From contig NZ_BMEQ01000004.1 in NCBI RefSeq assembly GCF_014636775.1, forward strand, positions 62,001 to 126,000: a stretch of DNA of 64,000 nucleotides. The letters are read 5' to 3'. The notes under the pieces were generated by a model, which made no database searches, was not told where the DNA came from, and worked only from the letters and a program-made list of their open reading frames with translations. Below, piece by piece: positions 25,958-34,583 of this stretch. The translations under genes were made by a program, and so were the position numbers. The DNA comes from Kocuria dechangensis. Lineage in GTDB: Bacteria > Actinomycetota > Actinomycetes > Actinomycetales > Micrococcaceae. Numbering within the stretch: position 1 is the first letter of the stretch; each line of letters opens with the position of its first letter.

Positions 25958-27203
25958 CCGATCCACCGATCACCACCCCACCGATCACCACCCCGCCGAC
26001 CACCGCCCCGCCGACGGCGGCGCGGACGCCGGGCGCCCCGACGAGCTGCACACCGGCCGCCTGCACCCCGGGCTGCGCGCCGCGCTCGACCGCGTGCTCG
26101 ACCCCGAGCTGCGCCGGCCGGTGACCGAGCTGGGCATGATCCGCTCCGCCGAGCTCGACGACGCCGGGCACGCCGTCGTGCACGTGCTGCTGACGATCAG
26201 CGGCTGCCCCCTGCGCTCCACGATCGAGCACGACGTCCGGGAGGCCGTGGGGACCGTGGACGGGGTGCGCTCCGTGGCCGTGGAGGTCGGCGTCATGACC
26301 CCCGAGCAGCGCACGGCGCTGAAGCAGCGCGTGGGCCACACCCGCACCGTGCCGTTCAACGACCCCGGCTCCCTGACCCGGGTGCACGCCGTCACTAGCG
26401 GCAAGGGCGGCGTCGGCAAGTCCACGGTCACCGTCAACCTCGCCGCGGCGCTGGCCGCGCAGGGACGCACGGTGGGCATCGTGGACGCGGACGTCCACGG
26501 CTTCTCCGTCCCGGGCCTGCTCGGCATCGACCGGGGCCCCACGCAGGTCGGCGACATGATCCTGCCGCCGGTCGTGGAGGTGCCGGCCGAGGCCCGCCGG
26601 GGTGACCGCGAGGGCGTGCTGAAGGTGATCTCGATCGGGATGTTCGTGGACCCGGACCAGCCGGTGGCGTGGCGGGGGCCGATGCTGCACCGCGCCGTGG
26701 AGCAGTTCCTCACGGACGTGCACTTCGGGGACCTCGACCACCTCTTCCTCGACCTCCCGCCCGGAACAGGCGACATCGCGATCTCGGTGGCGCAGCTGCT
26801 GCCCTCCGCGGAGGTCCTGGTGGTCTCCACGCCGCAGCAGGCGGCGGTGGAGGTGGCCGAGCGCTCCGGGGCCCTGGCCGTGCAGACGGGCCAGACGGTC
26901 GCCGGGGTCGTCGAGAACATGGCGGGGATGCCCATGCCGGACGGCAGCGTGCTCGAGCTCTTCGGCTCGGGCGGCGGCGAGCGGATCGCGCGGTCCCTGA
27001 CCCGGCGGCTGGGCTACGACGTGCCGCTGCTCGGCGCCGTGCCCCTCGACGTCGCCCTGCGCGAGGGGGGCGACACGGGCCGGCCGGTCGTGTGGTCCGC
27101 CCCGGACTCCCCCGCGGCGGCGGCGCTGCGGGCCGTGGCGGAGAACCTCGGGACCCGGCGGCGCGGGCTCGCCGGACGGCCCCTGGGCCTCAACCCCCGC
27201 TGA
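25950..27203 (+). CDS. mrp: Mrp/NBP35-type P-loop iron-sulfur carrier ATPase
   Basis: A 417-residue protein with a DUF59-like N-terminal domain (about 30-110) fused to a Mrp ATPase. The deviant Walker A TSGKGGVGKSTVTVN, the segment IVDADVHGFSVPG and LFLDLPPGTGD are clear. The usual CxxC after ENM is missing (ENMAGMPMPDGS), as is common in actinobacterial members, so cluster binding by that motif is doubtful. The first 20 residues hold a repeated DHHPTDHHPADHRPAD sequence, a His-rich and possibly metal-binding tail. The GTG start overlaps the preceding stop by 8 bases. Confidence 0.93.
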   Translation: MSDRSTDHHPTDHHPADHRPADGGADAGRPDELHTGRLHPGLRAALDRVLDPELRRPVTELGMIRSAELDDAGHAVVHVLLTISGCPLRSTIEHDVREAVGTVDGVRSVAVEVGVMTPEQRTALKQRVGHTRTVPFNDPGSLTRVHAVTSGKGGVGKSTVTVNLAAALAAQGRTVGIVDADVHGFSVPGLLGIDRGPTQVGDMILPPVVEVPAEARRGDREGVLKVISIGMFVDPDQPVAWRGPMLHRAVEQFLTDVHFGDLDHLFLDLPPGTGDIAISVAQLLPSAEVLVVSTPQQAAVEVAERSGALAVQTGQTVAGVVENMAGMPMPDGSVLELFGSGGGERIARSLTRRLGYDVPLLGAVPLDVALREGGDTGRPVVWSAPDSPAAAALRAVAENLGTRRRGLAGRPLGLNPR

Positions 27204-27242
27204 GACCGCCCGGTGGCCGCAGCCGGGCCGGCGCGGTCCGGC

Positions 27243-27593
27243 TCAGGTGGCCTCGGCGTCGAAGGGGGCGCGCTCGCCGGGGGCGAGCCGCGTCAGCACC
27301 GGTCCCGCCGGGCGGGGAGGCGGCGACGGCTCCTCGTCGTCGTCCTCGAGCAGGGCCTGGCGCACGATGGTGCGGGGGTCGTACTGGCGGGGGTCGAGCT
27401 TGCGCCAGTCGACGTCGGCGAGCTCGGGGCCCAGGGTCTCCTTGAGCTCCTCGGTGGCGCCGGTCGCGTAGCGCTTGGCCGCCTTCACGAGATCCTTGAG
27501 CTTCTCCGCGTACTCCGGCAGCCGCTCCGGCCCGATGACGAACAGGACCAGGAGCACCAGGATGATGGCTTCGCCGCCGTTGATGCCGAACAC
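27243..27593 (-). CDS. tatB: Sec-independent translocase subunit TatB
   Basis: A 116-residue protein with MFGINGGEAIILVLLVLFVI, the single N-terminal span, then the PERLPEYAEKLKDLVKAAKR amphipathic helix characteristic of TatB. The charged C-terminal tail is Pro-rich. It acts in the twin-arginine export system with TatA and TatC, encoded elsewhere. The GTG start at 27593 lies 6 bases after TAATCT (complement of 27600-27605), which sits within the preceding gap, so it probably has its own leaderless promoter. Confidence 0.93.
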   Translation of the reverse strand: MFGINGGEAIILVLLVLFVIGPERLPEYAEKLKDLVKAAKRYATGATEELKETLGPELADVDWRKLDPRQYDPRTIVRQALLEDDDEEPSPPPRPAGPVLTRLAPGERAPFDAEAT

Positions 27594-27624
27594 AGTGGAA
27601 GATTACCAGTCGGGGCCGGTGGCC

Positions 27625-28290
27625 TCAGCCGAAGATCTCGCGCAGGCCGGTGAGGACGGTCGAGCCGGGACCGGGCTCGCCCGGGGCGGGCTCCACGACG
27701 CGACCCCGCTCGTCGGCCACGACGAGGGCGACGGTGTGCGCCATGGCCGAGGGGCTCGTGTCCGCGGTGACGGTGTAGACCACGTCCTCCCCCACGAGCA
27801 CCGCCCGCCACGGCCGGCCCGGCTCCACCCACAGGGGCACGCCCGCGACGGCCGACGCCTCGAGGCCCTCCGCGCTGACGGGCAGGCCCGTCAGCCCATC
27901 CATGGGGTTGTGCCGGTCCACCCGGCCCCGCTGCTCGACGACGACGACGTCGTCCTCCCCCCGCTGCAGCGCGATGGTCACGACCGGGCGGCCGGCGAGG
28001 GAGCCGCGGGTCATCGAGGCCACCCGGTAGCCGTCGGAGGCGAGGGTGGGCAGGGTCCACCCCTCATCGCGCAGCCGGGCGGCGGAGGCGTCGTCCGCGT
28101 GCAGCACCCCGCCGGTTCCGGTCCACGCCGCGACGGGCACCGGCTCCGGCCCGCCCGCGGCGGACTCGTCCAGGACGCTGCGGCCCACGGCGTAGCCGGA
28201 CCCCACGAGCACGACGAGCACCGCGCTGGCCGCGGCCGCGGCCAGCGGCAGCAGGCTCGGACCGGTCCCGGTGGGGTGCGGGCGGGGCAT
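27625..28290 (-). CDS. Single-span exported protein, anti-sigma C-terminal-domain-like
   Basis: A 221-residue protein with one N-terminal hydrophobic span (SLLPLAAAAASAVLVVLVGS) and an exported beta-rich domain: GWTLPTLASDGYRVASMTRG, then VVVVEQRGRVD and GEDVVYTVTADTSPSA. This resembles the external part of actinobacterial anti-sigma or RseB-like sensors, and it sits where sigE-rseA is found in related genomes, between an O-methyltransferase gene and tatB. The zinc-binding anti-sigma domain is absent and no sigma gene is adjacent. ATG at 28290 follows CGACAGGAGGACC. Function is not established. Confidence 0.6.
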   Translation of the reverse strand: MPRPHPTGTGPSLLPLAAAAASAVLVVLVGSGYAVGRSVLDESAAGGPEPVPVAAWTGTGGVLHADDASAARLRDEGWTLPTLASDGYRVASMTRGSLAGRPVVTIALQRGEDDVVVVEQRGRVDRHNPMDGLTGLPVSAEGLEASAVAGVPLWVEPGRPWRAVLVGEDVVYTVTADTSPSAMAHTVALVVADERGRVVEPAPGEPGPGSTVLTGLREIFG

Positions 28291-28439
28291 GGCCGGTCCT
28301 CCTGTCGGGGCGCGGATCGGTGCGCGGGACCGGCGCGGCGCGCCGGTCCTCCCATGATCGGCCGGGAAGCTGGGCGCGGACTGGACGGTGGCCGGGCGGT
28401 AAGATGACGCGCAGCCACCACAGCGACGAAGGGCGGAAC

Positions 28440-29072
28440 ATGGGCGCGGACAAGACGACGAGCTGGTCGTACGCCGAGGCGTTCGCCCTCGAGGACGAGC
28501 TCGCCTACCGCGCCCGGGAGCGCTCCCTGGCCCTGCGCATCCCCCCGGTCACCCCCGGGACGGCCGCGGCCCTCACGGTCCTGGCCGCGGCCGCCCGGCC
28601 GGCCACGGTGGTGGAGGTCGGCACCGGGGCCGGGGTCTCCGGTCTCGCGCTGCTCCGGGGCCTGCCCCCGGCGTCCGTGCTCACCACTATCGACACGGAC
28701 ATCCGGGCCCTGCGCGCGGCCCGCGACACCTTCCGCGAGGCCGGGGTGCCGTCCAACCGCACCCGCGCCATCCCGGGCCGGGGCTCGCTCGTCATGCCGC
28801 GGCTGAGCGGGGGCGCCTACGACATGGTGTTCCTCGACGCCGACACCGCCGGCACCCTGTACTACGCCGAGGAGGCCGTGCGGCTGCTGCGCCCCGGGGG
28901 CCTGCTCGTGGTCAACGACGCCCTGCACCAGGACAAGGTGGCCCAGCCCGCCAACCGCGAGGAGAACACCCGCACCATGCGGGCGGTGCACCGGCTGTTC
29001 CGGGAGGACGAGCGCTTCGCGACCGCGCTGCTGCCGACCGGCTCGGGCCTGCTGCTCGCCGTGCGCCGCTGA
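28440..29072 (+). CDS. SAM-dependent O-methyltransferase
   Basis: A 210-residue class I methyltransferase of the Rv1220c/catechol O-methyltransferase type. The AdoMet loop VVEVGTGAGVSGLALLRGL, the acidic loop TIDTDIRALRAARDTF and YDMVFLDADTAGTLYYAEEA with the metal-site aspartates are present. GGLLVVNDALHQDKV is typical of the group. The substrate is unknown. ATG at 28440 follows GAAGGGCGGAAC. In mycobacteria the orthologue lies divergent from sigE; here it is divergent from the membrane protein instead. Confidence 0.9.
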   Translation: MGADKTTSWSYAEAFALEDELAYRARERSLALRIPPVTPGTAAALTVLAAAARPATVVEVGTGAGVSGLALLRGLPPASVLTTIDTDIRALRAARDTFREAGVPSNRTRAIPGRGSLVMPRLSGGAYDMVFLDADTAGTLYYAEEAVRLLRPGGLLVVNDALHQDKVAQPANREENTRTMRAVHRLFREDERFATALLPTGSGLLLAVRR

Positions 29073-29107
29073 CCCGCCCGCCGCCGGGGCCCCGCCCTCC
29101 CCCGGGG

Positions 29108-29151
29108 ACGGCGAGGGGCCCGGCACCTGTCGGTGCCGGGCCCCTCGCCGT
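29108..29151. terminator. Bidirectional terminator, 20-bp perfect stem
   Basis: Positions 29108-29127 pair exactly with 29132-29151 around a TGTC loop, between the convergent O-methyltransferase and DUF3117 genes. Confidence 0.8.
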
Positions 29152-29160
29152 GGGACTGTC

Positions 29161-29328
29161 TCACTCGGTGACGCCGGCGAGGCACTCCCTGAGCTCCGCG
29201 GCCTCGTCCGGCTTCAGCTCGACCACGAGCCGCCCGCCGCCCTCGAGCGGCACCCTCATGATGAGGCTGCGCCCTTCCTTGGTGACCTCCATCGGTCCGT
29301 CACCGGTTCTCGGCTTCATGGCCGCCAT
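29161..29328 (-). CDS. DUF3117 family small protein
   Basis: A 55-residue protein, MAAMKPRTGDGPMEVTKEGR at the start, ending ELRECLAGVTE. This is the highly conserved actinobacterial DUF3117 family (Rv1211-like), of unknown function. It is soluble and slightly acidic. ATG at 29328 follows AGGAAGAGGAG, a strong ribosome site. TAGGAT on the complement near 29365-29375 is a likely -10, giving a leader of about 40 bases. It is too short for common length cut-offs. Confidence 0.9.
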   Translation of the reverse strand: MAAMKPRTGDGPMEVTKEGRSLIMRVPLEGGGRLVVELKPDEAAELRECLAGVTE

Positions 29329-29408
29329 GTGGGAACTCCTCTTCCTCAGTTGGTGTGACTCCCATCCTATCCGAGCGCCCGTGCCTGCTCAGGCCAGGCG
29401 GCGCGGGA

Positions 29409-29429
29409 CCGGGGGCGCGTCGCCCCCGG
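29409..29429 (-). terminator. Hairpin after the mannosyltransferase gene
   Basis: CCGGGGGCG pairs with CGCCCCCGG around a CGT loop, between two leftward genes. No T-tract. Confidence 0.5.
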
Positions 29430-29484
29430 CACAGCCGCTGCGCGGCCGCCGCCCGGACCGCGGCAGGCCGGGGTACGGCCGAGG

Positions 29485-30669
29485 TCAGGGCGGGTAGTCG
29501 CCGCCGCCGGGCAGCTGCTTCCAGTGCCACAGCCACCCCACCCACACGAGCTGCAGGACCGCGCCCGAGACCAGGCACGCGACCCGGTAGGCGCGCGAGT
29601 CCGAGACCGCCGCCAGCGGCAGGGCCAGGGGGAAGAGGGGCAGCAGCAGCCGGAAGGTGCTGGTCTGGGGGTGCAGGAAGAGCAGCAGGTAGACGGCGTA
29701 GCAGGCCAGCCAGACCCGCACGAACGGCCCGAGGCCCTCGCGCACGGGCCGGGACCGCAGCAGGGCGGTCCCTGCGAGGACGAGCACGAGGGGGAACAGG
29801 AGCCCGGCGACCGGCCCGAAGAGCTGGACGCCGGTGCCGAACCACGGCTGCACCAGCCGCAGGTCGTCGCCGCGCCAGGCCGTCTCGGTGTCGGTGTAGG
29901 CCGTCGGCTCCCCGGTGACCGCCCACGCGACGGCGGGCCACGCGAGCGCGGCGGCGCAGCCGAACAGCGCGAGCGCGAGGAGCCCGTCGAGGACGTCGCC
30001 GGGGCGGCGCACCCGGCCGGAGCGGTACCGGTGGACGGTGCGCAGGAGCCAGGCGATGCCCAGGGCGGCGGCGAACGGCACCCCCGCCGGGCGGGTCAGG
30101 CACATGGCGAGCACCACGGGAGCGGCCGCGAGGTGGCGGCCGTCGGTGACGAGCAGGAGGGCCGCGGCGAGCAGCAGCAGGTGCAGGGACTCCGCGTAGG
30201 GGACCTGGAGGACGGGGGACACGGGACCGAAGGCGACGAGCGCCACGCCCCACAGGGCGGTGGAGGGCGGGGCGAAGCGGGTGAAGAGCCGGTGGACGAG
30301 GATCGCCGCCCCGAAGCCGGCGAGCAGGGACACGGTGGCCGCCGTCGCGTCCCAGCTCGTCCCGGTGAGCGCCGTGACCGTCCGGACGAGCACCGGGAAG
30401 ACGGGGTAGAAGGCCCAGGCGTTCTCCAGCGCCCGGCCGTCCCCGTCGCGCGGCACCTCGGTGGGATAGCCCTCCTCGGCGATCCGCTGGTACCAGTCGG
30501 AGTCCCAGGTGCCGGCGAACGCCAGGTAGCCCAGCGCGCCGTCGCCCCACGGCCCGGGCCCCTGCTGGCGGCCCACCGTGGTGAGCACGGCCCAGCCCCA
30601 GACCCGGGACGCCGCCCAGACGAGCAGCGCCTGCGCCCAGCCCGGGAGGGCCGCCCAGCGGTGGCTCAC
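29485..30669 (-). CDS. Polytopic mannosyltransferase-like protein (PIG-V type)
   Basis: A 394-residue integral membrane protein with about 10 hydrophobic spans. The first external loop carries [20 protein letters not shown], resembling the acidic catalytic loop of GT-C/PIG-V mannosyltransferases, followed by [11 protein letters not shown]. These enzymes transfer mannose from polyprenyl-phosphate donors to proteins or lipoglycans outside the membrane; the acceptor is unknown. GTG at 30669 overlaps the stop of the upstream small gene by 4 bases. Confidence 0.82.
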   Translation of the reverse strand: MSHRWAALPGWAQALLVWAASRVWGWAVLTTVGRQQGPGPWGDGALGYLAFAGTWDSDWYQRIAEEGYPTEVPRDGDGRALENAWAFYPVFPVLVRTVTALTGTSWDATAATVSLLAGFGAAILVHRLFTRFAPPSTALWGVALVAFGPVSPVLQVPYAESLHLLLLAAALLLVTDGRHLAAAPVVLAMCLTRPAGVPFAAALGIAWLLRTVHRYRSGRVRRPGDVLDGLLALALFGCAAALAWPAVAWAVTGEPTAYTDTETAWRGDDLRLVQPWFGTGVQLFGPVAGLLFPLVLVLAGTALLRSRPVREGLGPFVRVWLACYAVYLLLFLHPQTSTFRLLLPLFPLALPLAAVSDSRAYRVACLVSGAVLQLVWVGWLWHWKQLPGGGDYPP

Positions 30670-30974
30670 GCCCGGGGGTCCCGGCCGGAGTCCGCCGGCA
30701 GGGACCGCGCGACGTGCTCGAGCACCGCGTGCACCTCCTGGGGGTCGTAGCCGCGGCGGCGGACGTGGAACGCCACCCGGTCCAGGTCATCCGGGGCGAC
30801 CGGGTCGGGGAGCACGAGCGCGGAGTCGGAGGAGCGCTCGGGGCGCACCCCGTCCCCCGCGGCCGCGGCCCACGGCGCGGCCCACCGCGGCGGCCGCTCC
30901 CGGCCCAGGACCACCACGGCCACGACGGTCAGGAACAGCACGACGGCGGTCAGCGCGAGGAGGAGTTCGCTCAT
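30666..30974 (-). CDS. Small membrane protein with DivIVA-like motif
   Basis: A 102-residue protein: one N-terminal span ([20 protein letters not shown]), a linker, then [26 protein letters not shown], the short helix-forming motif of DivIVA/Wag31-type proteins. A role in localising envelope synthesis is plausible. It resembles Rv1209-like proteins found near DUF3117 genes. ATG at 30974 lies 6 bases after TAGCCT (complement of 30981-30986), the leaderless arrangement. Translationally coupled to the mannosyltransferase. Confidence 0.75.
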   Translation of the reverse strand: MSELLLALTAVVLFLTVVAVVVLGRERPPRWAAPWAAAAGDGVRPERSSDSALVLPDPVAPDDLDRVAFHVRRRGYDPQEVHAVLEHVARSLPADSGRDPRA

Positions 30975-31129
30975 GCCCCCAGGCTATGCGGCCCGCGCGG
31001 CGCTCCCGCCATCCGGGACCGCCCCTCCCCGGGCGGAGTCCGGCAAGTTTCCTACGTTGGAGTAAGGAATTTACGCAACAGCAACGTGGGCAGCGTCACA
31101 GACGGGAAAACTCCGCTATCTTCGACGGT
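30975..31129 (+). promoter_or_regulatory. gluA promoter with an AT-rich imperfect dyad
   Basis: TATCTT at 31117-31122 is the probable -10, 7 bases before the gluA ATG. About 50-70 bases further upstream the AT-rich stretch TTTCCTACGTTGGAGTAAGG (about 31047-31066) forms an imperfect inverted repeat, unusual in this GC-rich DNA and a candidate operator. Confidence 0.5.
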
Positions 31130-31915
31130 ATGTCACACGCCACTCCGTCCGCCGCCGTCCCGGCCGCTCCAGGGTCGGGCGAAGCCCTGGTCCGCATGTC
31201 GCACGTCAACAAGCACTTCGGGGACCTCCACGTGCTCAAGGACATCAACCTGGAGGTCGCCCGCGGCGAGGTGGTCGTCGTCATCGGCCCCTCCGGCTCC
31301 GGCAAGTCGACCCTGTGCCGGGCCATCAACCGCCTCGAGAGCATCGACGACGGCGAGATCCTCATCGACGGCAAGCGGCTGCCCGAGGAGGGCGCGGCGC
31401 TCGCGCGGCTGCGGGCCGACGTCGGCATGGTCTTCCAGTCCTTCAACCTGTTCGCGCACAAGTCGGTGCTGCAGAACGTCACCCTGGGACCCATGAAGGT
31501 CCGGGGGCGCTCGCCGGGCGAGGCGAAGGAGCGGGCCATGGAGCTCCTGACGCGGGTCGGCGTGGCCAACCAGGCGGAGAAGCTGCCCGCCCAGCTCTCC
31601 GGCGGCCAGCAGCAGCGCGTGGCGATCGCCCGGGCCCTGGCCATGGAGCCCAAGGTCATGCTCTTCGACGAGCCGACCTCCGCCCTCGACCCCGAGATGA
31701 TCAACGAGGTCCTGGACACCATGGTCGCCCTCGCGAAGCAGGGCATGACGATGATCGTGGTCACCCACGAGATGGGCTTCGCCCGCAAGGCCGCCGACCG
31801 CGTCGTGTTCATGGCCGACGGCATGATCGTCGAGGAGAGCACCCCCGAGGAGTTCTTCACCAATCCCCGCTCCGAGCGCGCCAAGGACTTCCTGGGCAAG
31901 ATCCTCGGGCACTGA
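31130..31915 (+). CDS. gluA: Glutamate ABC transporter ATP-binding protein
   Basis: A 261-residue ATPase of the polar amino acid family. Walker [10 protein letters not shown], signature [16 protein letters not shown], Walker [15 protein letters not shown] and the H-loop VVTHEMGF are intact. It energises uptake through the GluC/GluD permeases. The gene order ATPase, lipoprotein, permease, permease is that of Corynebacterium gluABCD. ATG at 31130 has no ribosome site and lies 7 bases after the -10, so the operon message is probably leaderless. Confidence 0.94.
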   Translation: MSHATPSAAVPAAPGSGEALVRMSHVNKHFGDLHVLKDINLEVARGEVVVVIGPSGSGKSTLCRAINRLESIDDGEILIDGKRLPEEGAALARLRADVGMVFQSFNLFAHKSVLQNVTLGPMKVRGRSPGEAKERAMELLTRVGVANQAEKLPAQLSGGQQQRVAIARALAMEPKVMLFDEPTSALDPEMINEVLDTMVALAKQGMTMIVVTHEMGFARKAADRVVFMADGMIVEESTPEEFFTNPRSERAKDFLGKILGH

Positions 31916-31980
31916 CCCCACCCGCCTCAGCGACCCCCACCGATCGTCCACTGATCGCTCACCGAAGCAAGGAGCACACC

Positions 31981-32817
31981 ATGCGCAGCACGAAGCCCCT
32001 CGGACTGGCCGCGATGGCCGCGGCCGCGGCCCTGACCCTCACCGCGTGCGGAGGAGGCGGGGACGGCGGCGACGCGGGCGGTTCCGGGGACGGCGTCCGG
32101 ATCGGCATCAAGTACGACCAGCCGGGCCTGGGCTACCGGGACGGCAGCGAGTACACCGGGTTCGACGTCGACGTCGCGAAGTACGTGGCGGGCGAGCTGG
32201 GCTACACCGAGGACCAGATCGAGTGGGTCGAGGCGCCCTCCGCCAACCGCGAGAACATGCTGGCCAACGACCAGGTCGACATGGTCTTCGCGACCTACTC
32301 CATCACCGACGAGCGCAAGCAGACCGTGGACTTCGCCGGCCCCTACTTCGTGGCCGGCCAGGACCTGCTGGTGCGCGTGGACGAGACCTCGATCCAGGGC
32401 CCCGAGGACCTGGAGGGCAAGAACCTGTGCTCCGTCACCGGCTCGACCTCGGCCCAGAAGGTCAAGGACGACCACCCCGGGGTCGGCCTGTTCGAGCAGC
32501 CCGGCTACGCGGACTGCCTCACGGCGCTCGAGTCCGGCCAGGTCGACGCCGTGACCACCGACGACATCATCCTGGCCGGCCTCGCCTCCACCGACGCCAA
32601 CCAGGGCAAGTTCAAGGTCGTCGGCAACACGTTCTCCGAGGAGCAGTACGGCGTCGGCCTGCCCAAGGGCTCCGACCAGTGCCAGGCGATCAACGACGCC
32701 ATCACCAAGATGGTCGAGGAGGGCGCCTGGGAGGAGGCCGTCACGGCCAACACCGAGGGCGCCGACTACCGGTACAACGCCGAGCTCAACCCCCCGGAGC
32801 CCGCGCCCTGCGCCTGA
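31981..32817 (+). CDS. gluB: Glutamate-binding lipoprotein
   Basis: A 278-residue substrate-binding protein. The lipoprotein signal ends in LTLTACGGGGD, with the lipid-anchored cysteine at about residue 22. RIGIKYDQPGLGYRDGSEYT and GFDVDVAKYVAGELG are typical of the GluB group, and QVDMVFATYSITDERKQTVD is the ligand-site region. ATG at 31981 follows AAGGAGCACACC. It captures glutamate (or a related acidic amino acid) outside the membrane. A strong hairpin follows the stop. Confidence 0.94.
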   Translation: MRSTKPLGLAAMAAAAALTLTACGGGGDGGDAGGSGDGVRIGIKYDQPGLGYRDGSEYTGFDVDVAKYVAGELGYTEDQIEWVEAPSANRENMLANDQVDMVFATYSITDERKQTVDFAGPYFVAGQDLLVRVDETSIQGPEDLEGKNLCSVTGSTSAQKVKDDHPGVGLFEQPGYADCLTALESGQVDAVTTDDIILAGLASTDANQGKFKVVGNTFSEEQYGVGLPKGSDQCQAINDAITKMVEEGAWEEAVTANTEGADYRYNAELNPPEPAPCA

Positions 32818-32837
32818 GCACCGGGCGCTGAGCGCAG

Positions 32838-32877
32838 GGTCCCCGTGGCCGGGCCCGTCCGCCCGGCCACGGGGACC
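32838..32877 (+). terminator. Intra-operon hairpin between gluB and gluC
   Basis: Perfect 17-bp stem (32838-32854 with 32861-32877) and 6-base loop, 20 bases after the gluB stop. It probably reduces permease expression relative to the binding protein, or stabilises the upstream mRNA end. Confidence 0.7.
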
Positions 32878-32964
32878 GCGCAGCGGCGCGGCGCCCGCGC
32901 TCCACCCCGCGGGACCGCCGCCCCGCGGCACCGACCTCCACCCGACCGACGAAGGGCACCTGCC

Positions 32965-33003
32965 GTGACCCAGGACCTGCTCGAGCTCCGGGAGCTCCTG
33001 TGA
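32965..33003 (+). CDS. Possible 12-residue leader peptide coupled to gluC
   Basis: GTG at 32965, with GAAGGG at a good distance upstream, opens a 12-codon frame reading VTQDLLELRELL. Its stop overlaps the gluC GTG start as GTGA. Five of twelve codons are leucine. It may serve only to deliver ribosomes to gluC, or to sense translation; there is no family evidence. Confidence 0.4.
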   Translation: MTQDLLELRELL

Positions 33004-33686
33004 CCGACTACCTCAACGACTTCGCGAGCCTGTTCGACCAGTACGACGTGCTGGGCGCCTTCTGGGTCAACATCCAGCTGACCTTCCTCGCCGCGATCGG
33101 GTCGATGCTGCTGGGGTCCCTGGTCGCGCTCATGCGCATCTCCCCCATCGCGTCGCTGCGGCTGCTCGGGACCGGCTACGTCAACCTGTTCCGCAACACG
33201 CCCCTGACGATCATCCTGGTGTTCCTCGTCCTCGGCGTGTGGAGCCAGCTGGGCATCAACCTGTCCCCGGACTTCAACCGGAACTTCTTCCTCTACGCCG
33301 TGATCGGCCTGAGCCTGTACCACGCCGCGTTCGTGTGCGAGTCCATCCGCTCCGGCGTGAACACCGTGCCCGTGGGCCAGGCCGAGGCCGCCCGGGCGAT
33401 CGGGCTGAGCTTCCTGCCCGCGGCGCGGCTCGTGATCTTCCCGCAGGCCCTGCGCGGGGCGATCACCCCGCTGGGGAACACCCTGATCGCGCTGACCAAG
33501 AACACCACCGTCGCGGCGGCCGCGTCCGTCACCGAGATCTCCGCGCTGATGAAGACCATGATCGAGTTCCGCCCGGACGTGATCATCGCGGTCTTCCTCA
33601 CCGTGGCGCTCGGCTTCGTCCTGCTCGTCGTCCCGGTGGGCCTGCTCACCACCTGGGCCTCCCGGAAACTGGCGGTGAAGCGCTGA
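33000..33686 (+). CDS. gluC: Glutamate ABC transporter permease 1
   Basis: A 228-residue inner-membrane permease of the HisMQ family with about 5 spans. NLFRNTPLTIILVFL is the family N-terminal motif, and EAARAIGLSFLPAARLVIFP is the EAA loop that contacts the ATPase. GTG at 33000 has GGGAG upstream and overlaps the 12-codon leader frame by 4 bases. The stop shares one base with the gluD start (TGATG). Confidence 0.93.
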   Translation: MTDYLNDFASLFDQYDVLGAFWVNIQLTFLAAIGSMLLGSLVALMRISPIASLRLLGTGYVNLFRNTPLTIILVFLVLGVWSQLGINLSPDFNRNFFLYAVIGLSLYHAAFVCESIRSGVNTVPVGQAEAARAIGLSFLPAARLVIFPQALRGAITPLGNTLIALTKNTTVAAAASVTEISALMKTMIEFRPDVIIAVFLTVALGFVLLVVPVGLLTTWASRKLAVKR

Positions 33687-34561
33687 TGGCCTCCTCGACA
33701 GCACAGAACGTCCTGTTCGACGTCCAGGGGCCCCGCGCGCGGCGGGTCACCCTGATCCTGAACCTGGTGGGGGTGCTGCTGGTCGCCGCCCTCGCGTGGG
33801 TGGTCCTCGGCAAGCTCGCCGAGCAGGGCCAGCTCGACGCCGCCAAGTGGACGTCCCTGTTCACCGGCCGCACGTGGGAGAACTTCCTGCTGCCGGGCCT
33901 GTGGCAGACCCTCCGGGCGGCGCTGCTGGCCGTGGTCCTGTCCATCGTGTTCGGCCTGGTCTTCGGCCTGGGCCGGCTCTCCCAGCTCGCCCCGGTGCGC
34001 TTCGTCTCGACCGTGGTCGTCGAGTTCTTCCGCGCGGTGCCCGTGCTGGTGATGATGATCTTCTTCTACCTGGGCCTGGGGCGCGCCGACCTGGTGGAGC
34101 CCTCCAACGTGCCCTTCTGGGCCGTGGTGCTGGGGCTGATGTTCTACAACGGCGCGGTGATCGCCGAGCTCATCCGCTCCGGGGTCCACCAGCTGCCCAA
34201 GGGCCAGCGCGAGGCGGCGCTGGCGATCGGGCTCACCCCGGCCCGGTCGCTGCGCATGGTCGAGCTGCCGCAGGCCCTGACGGCGATGCTCCCGTCGATG
34301 GTCAGCCAGTTCGTCGTGATCCTCAAGGACACCGCGCTGGGCTACATCATCACCTACCCCGAGCTGCTGGCCAGCGCCCGCCGGCTCGGCTCCGGGGACG
34401 GCAACATCCTGCAGGCCCTGTTCGTGGCCGCGCTGGTCTTCGTGGTGATCAACTACCTGCTCTCGGTGCTGGCCGCGTGGCTGTCCCGCTTCCTGAGCTA
34501 CCGCACAGCGGGCAGGACCAAGCCGTCCGAGGGCCCCCTGGCCGGGGAGGACGCCGCCTGA
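33686..34561 (+). CDS. gluD: Glutamate ABC transporter permease 2
   Basis: A 291-residue HisMQ-family permease. EFFRAVPVLVMMIFFYL and the EAA loop REAALAIGLTPARSLRMVELP are clear. It is longer than GluC because of an N-terminal extension with an extra span and a hydrophilic tail. ATG at 33686 overlaps the gluC stop by one base. With GluA, B and C it forms a complete importer. A strong terminator follows 22 bases after the stop. Confidence 0.93.
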   Translation: MASSTAQNVLFDVQGPRARRVTLILNLVGVLLVAALAWVVLGKLAEQGQLDAAKWTSLFTGRTWENFLLPGLWQTLRAALLAVVLSIVFGLVFGLGRLSQLAPVRFVSTVVVEFFRAVPVLVMMIFFYLGLGRADLVEPSNVPFWAVVLGLMFYNGAVIAELIRSGVHQLPKGQREAALAIGLTPARSLRMVELPQALTAMLPSMVSQFVVILKDTALGYIITYPELLASARRLGSGDGNILQALFVAALVFVVINYLLSVLAAWLSRFLSYRTAGRTKPSEGPLAGEDAA

Positions 34562-34583
34562 CGCCGCCCCACGACACCGCGGC

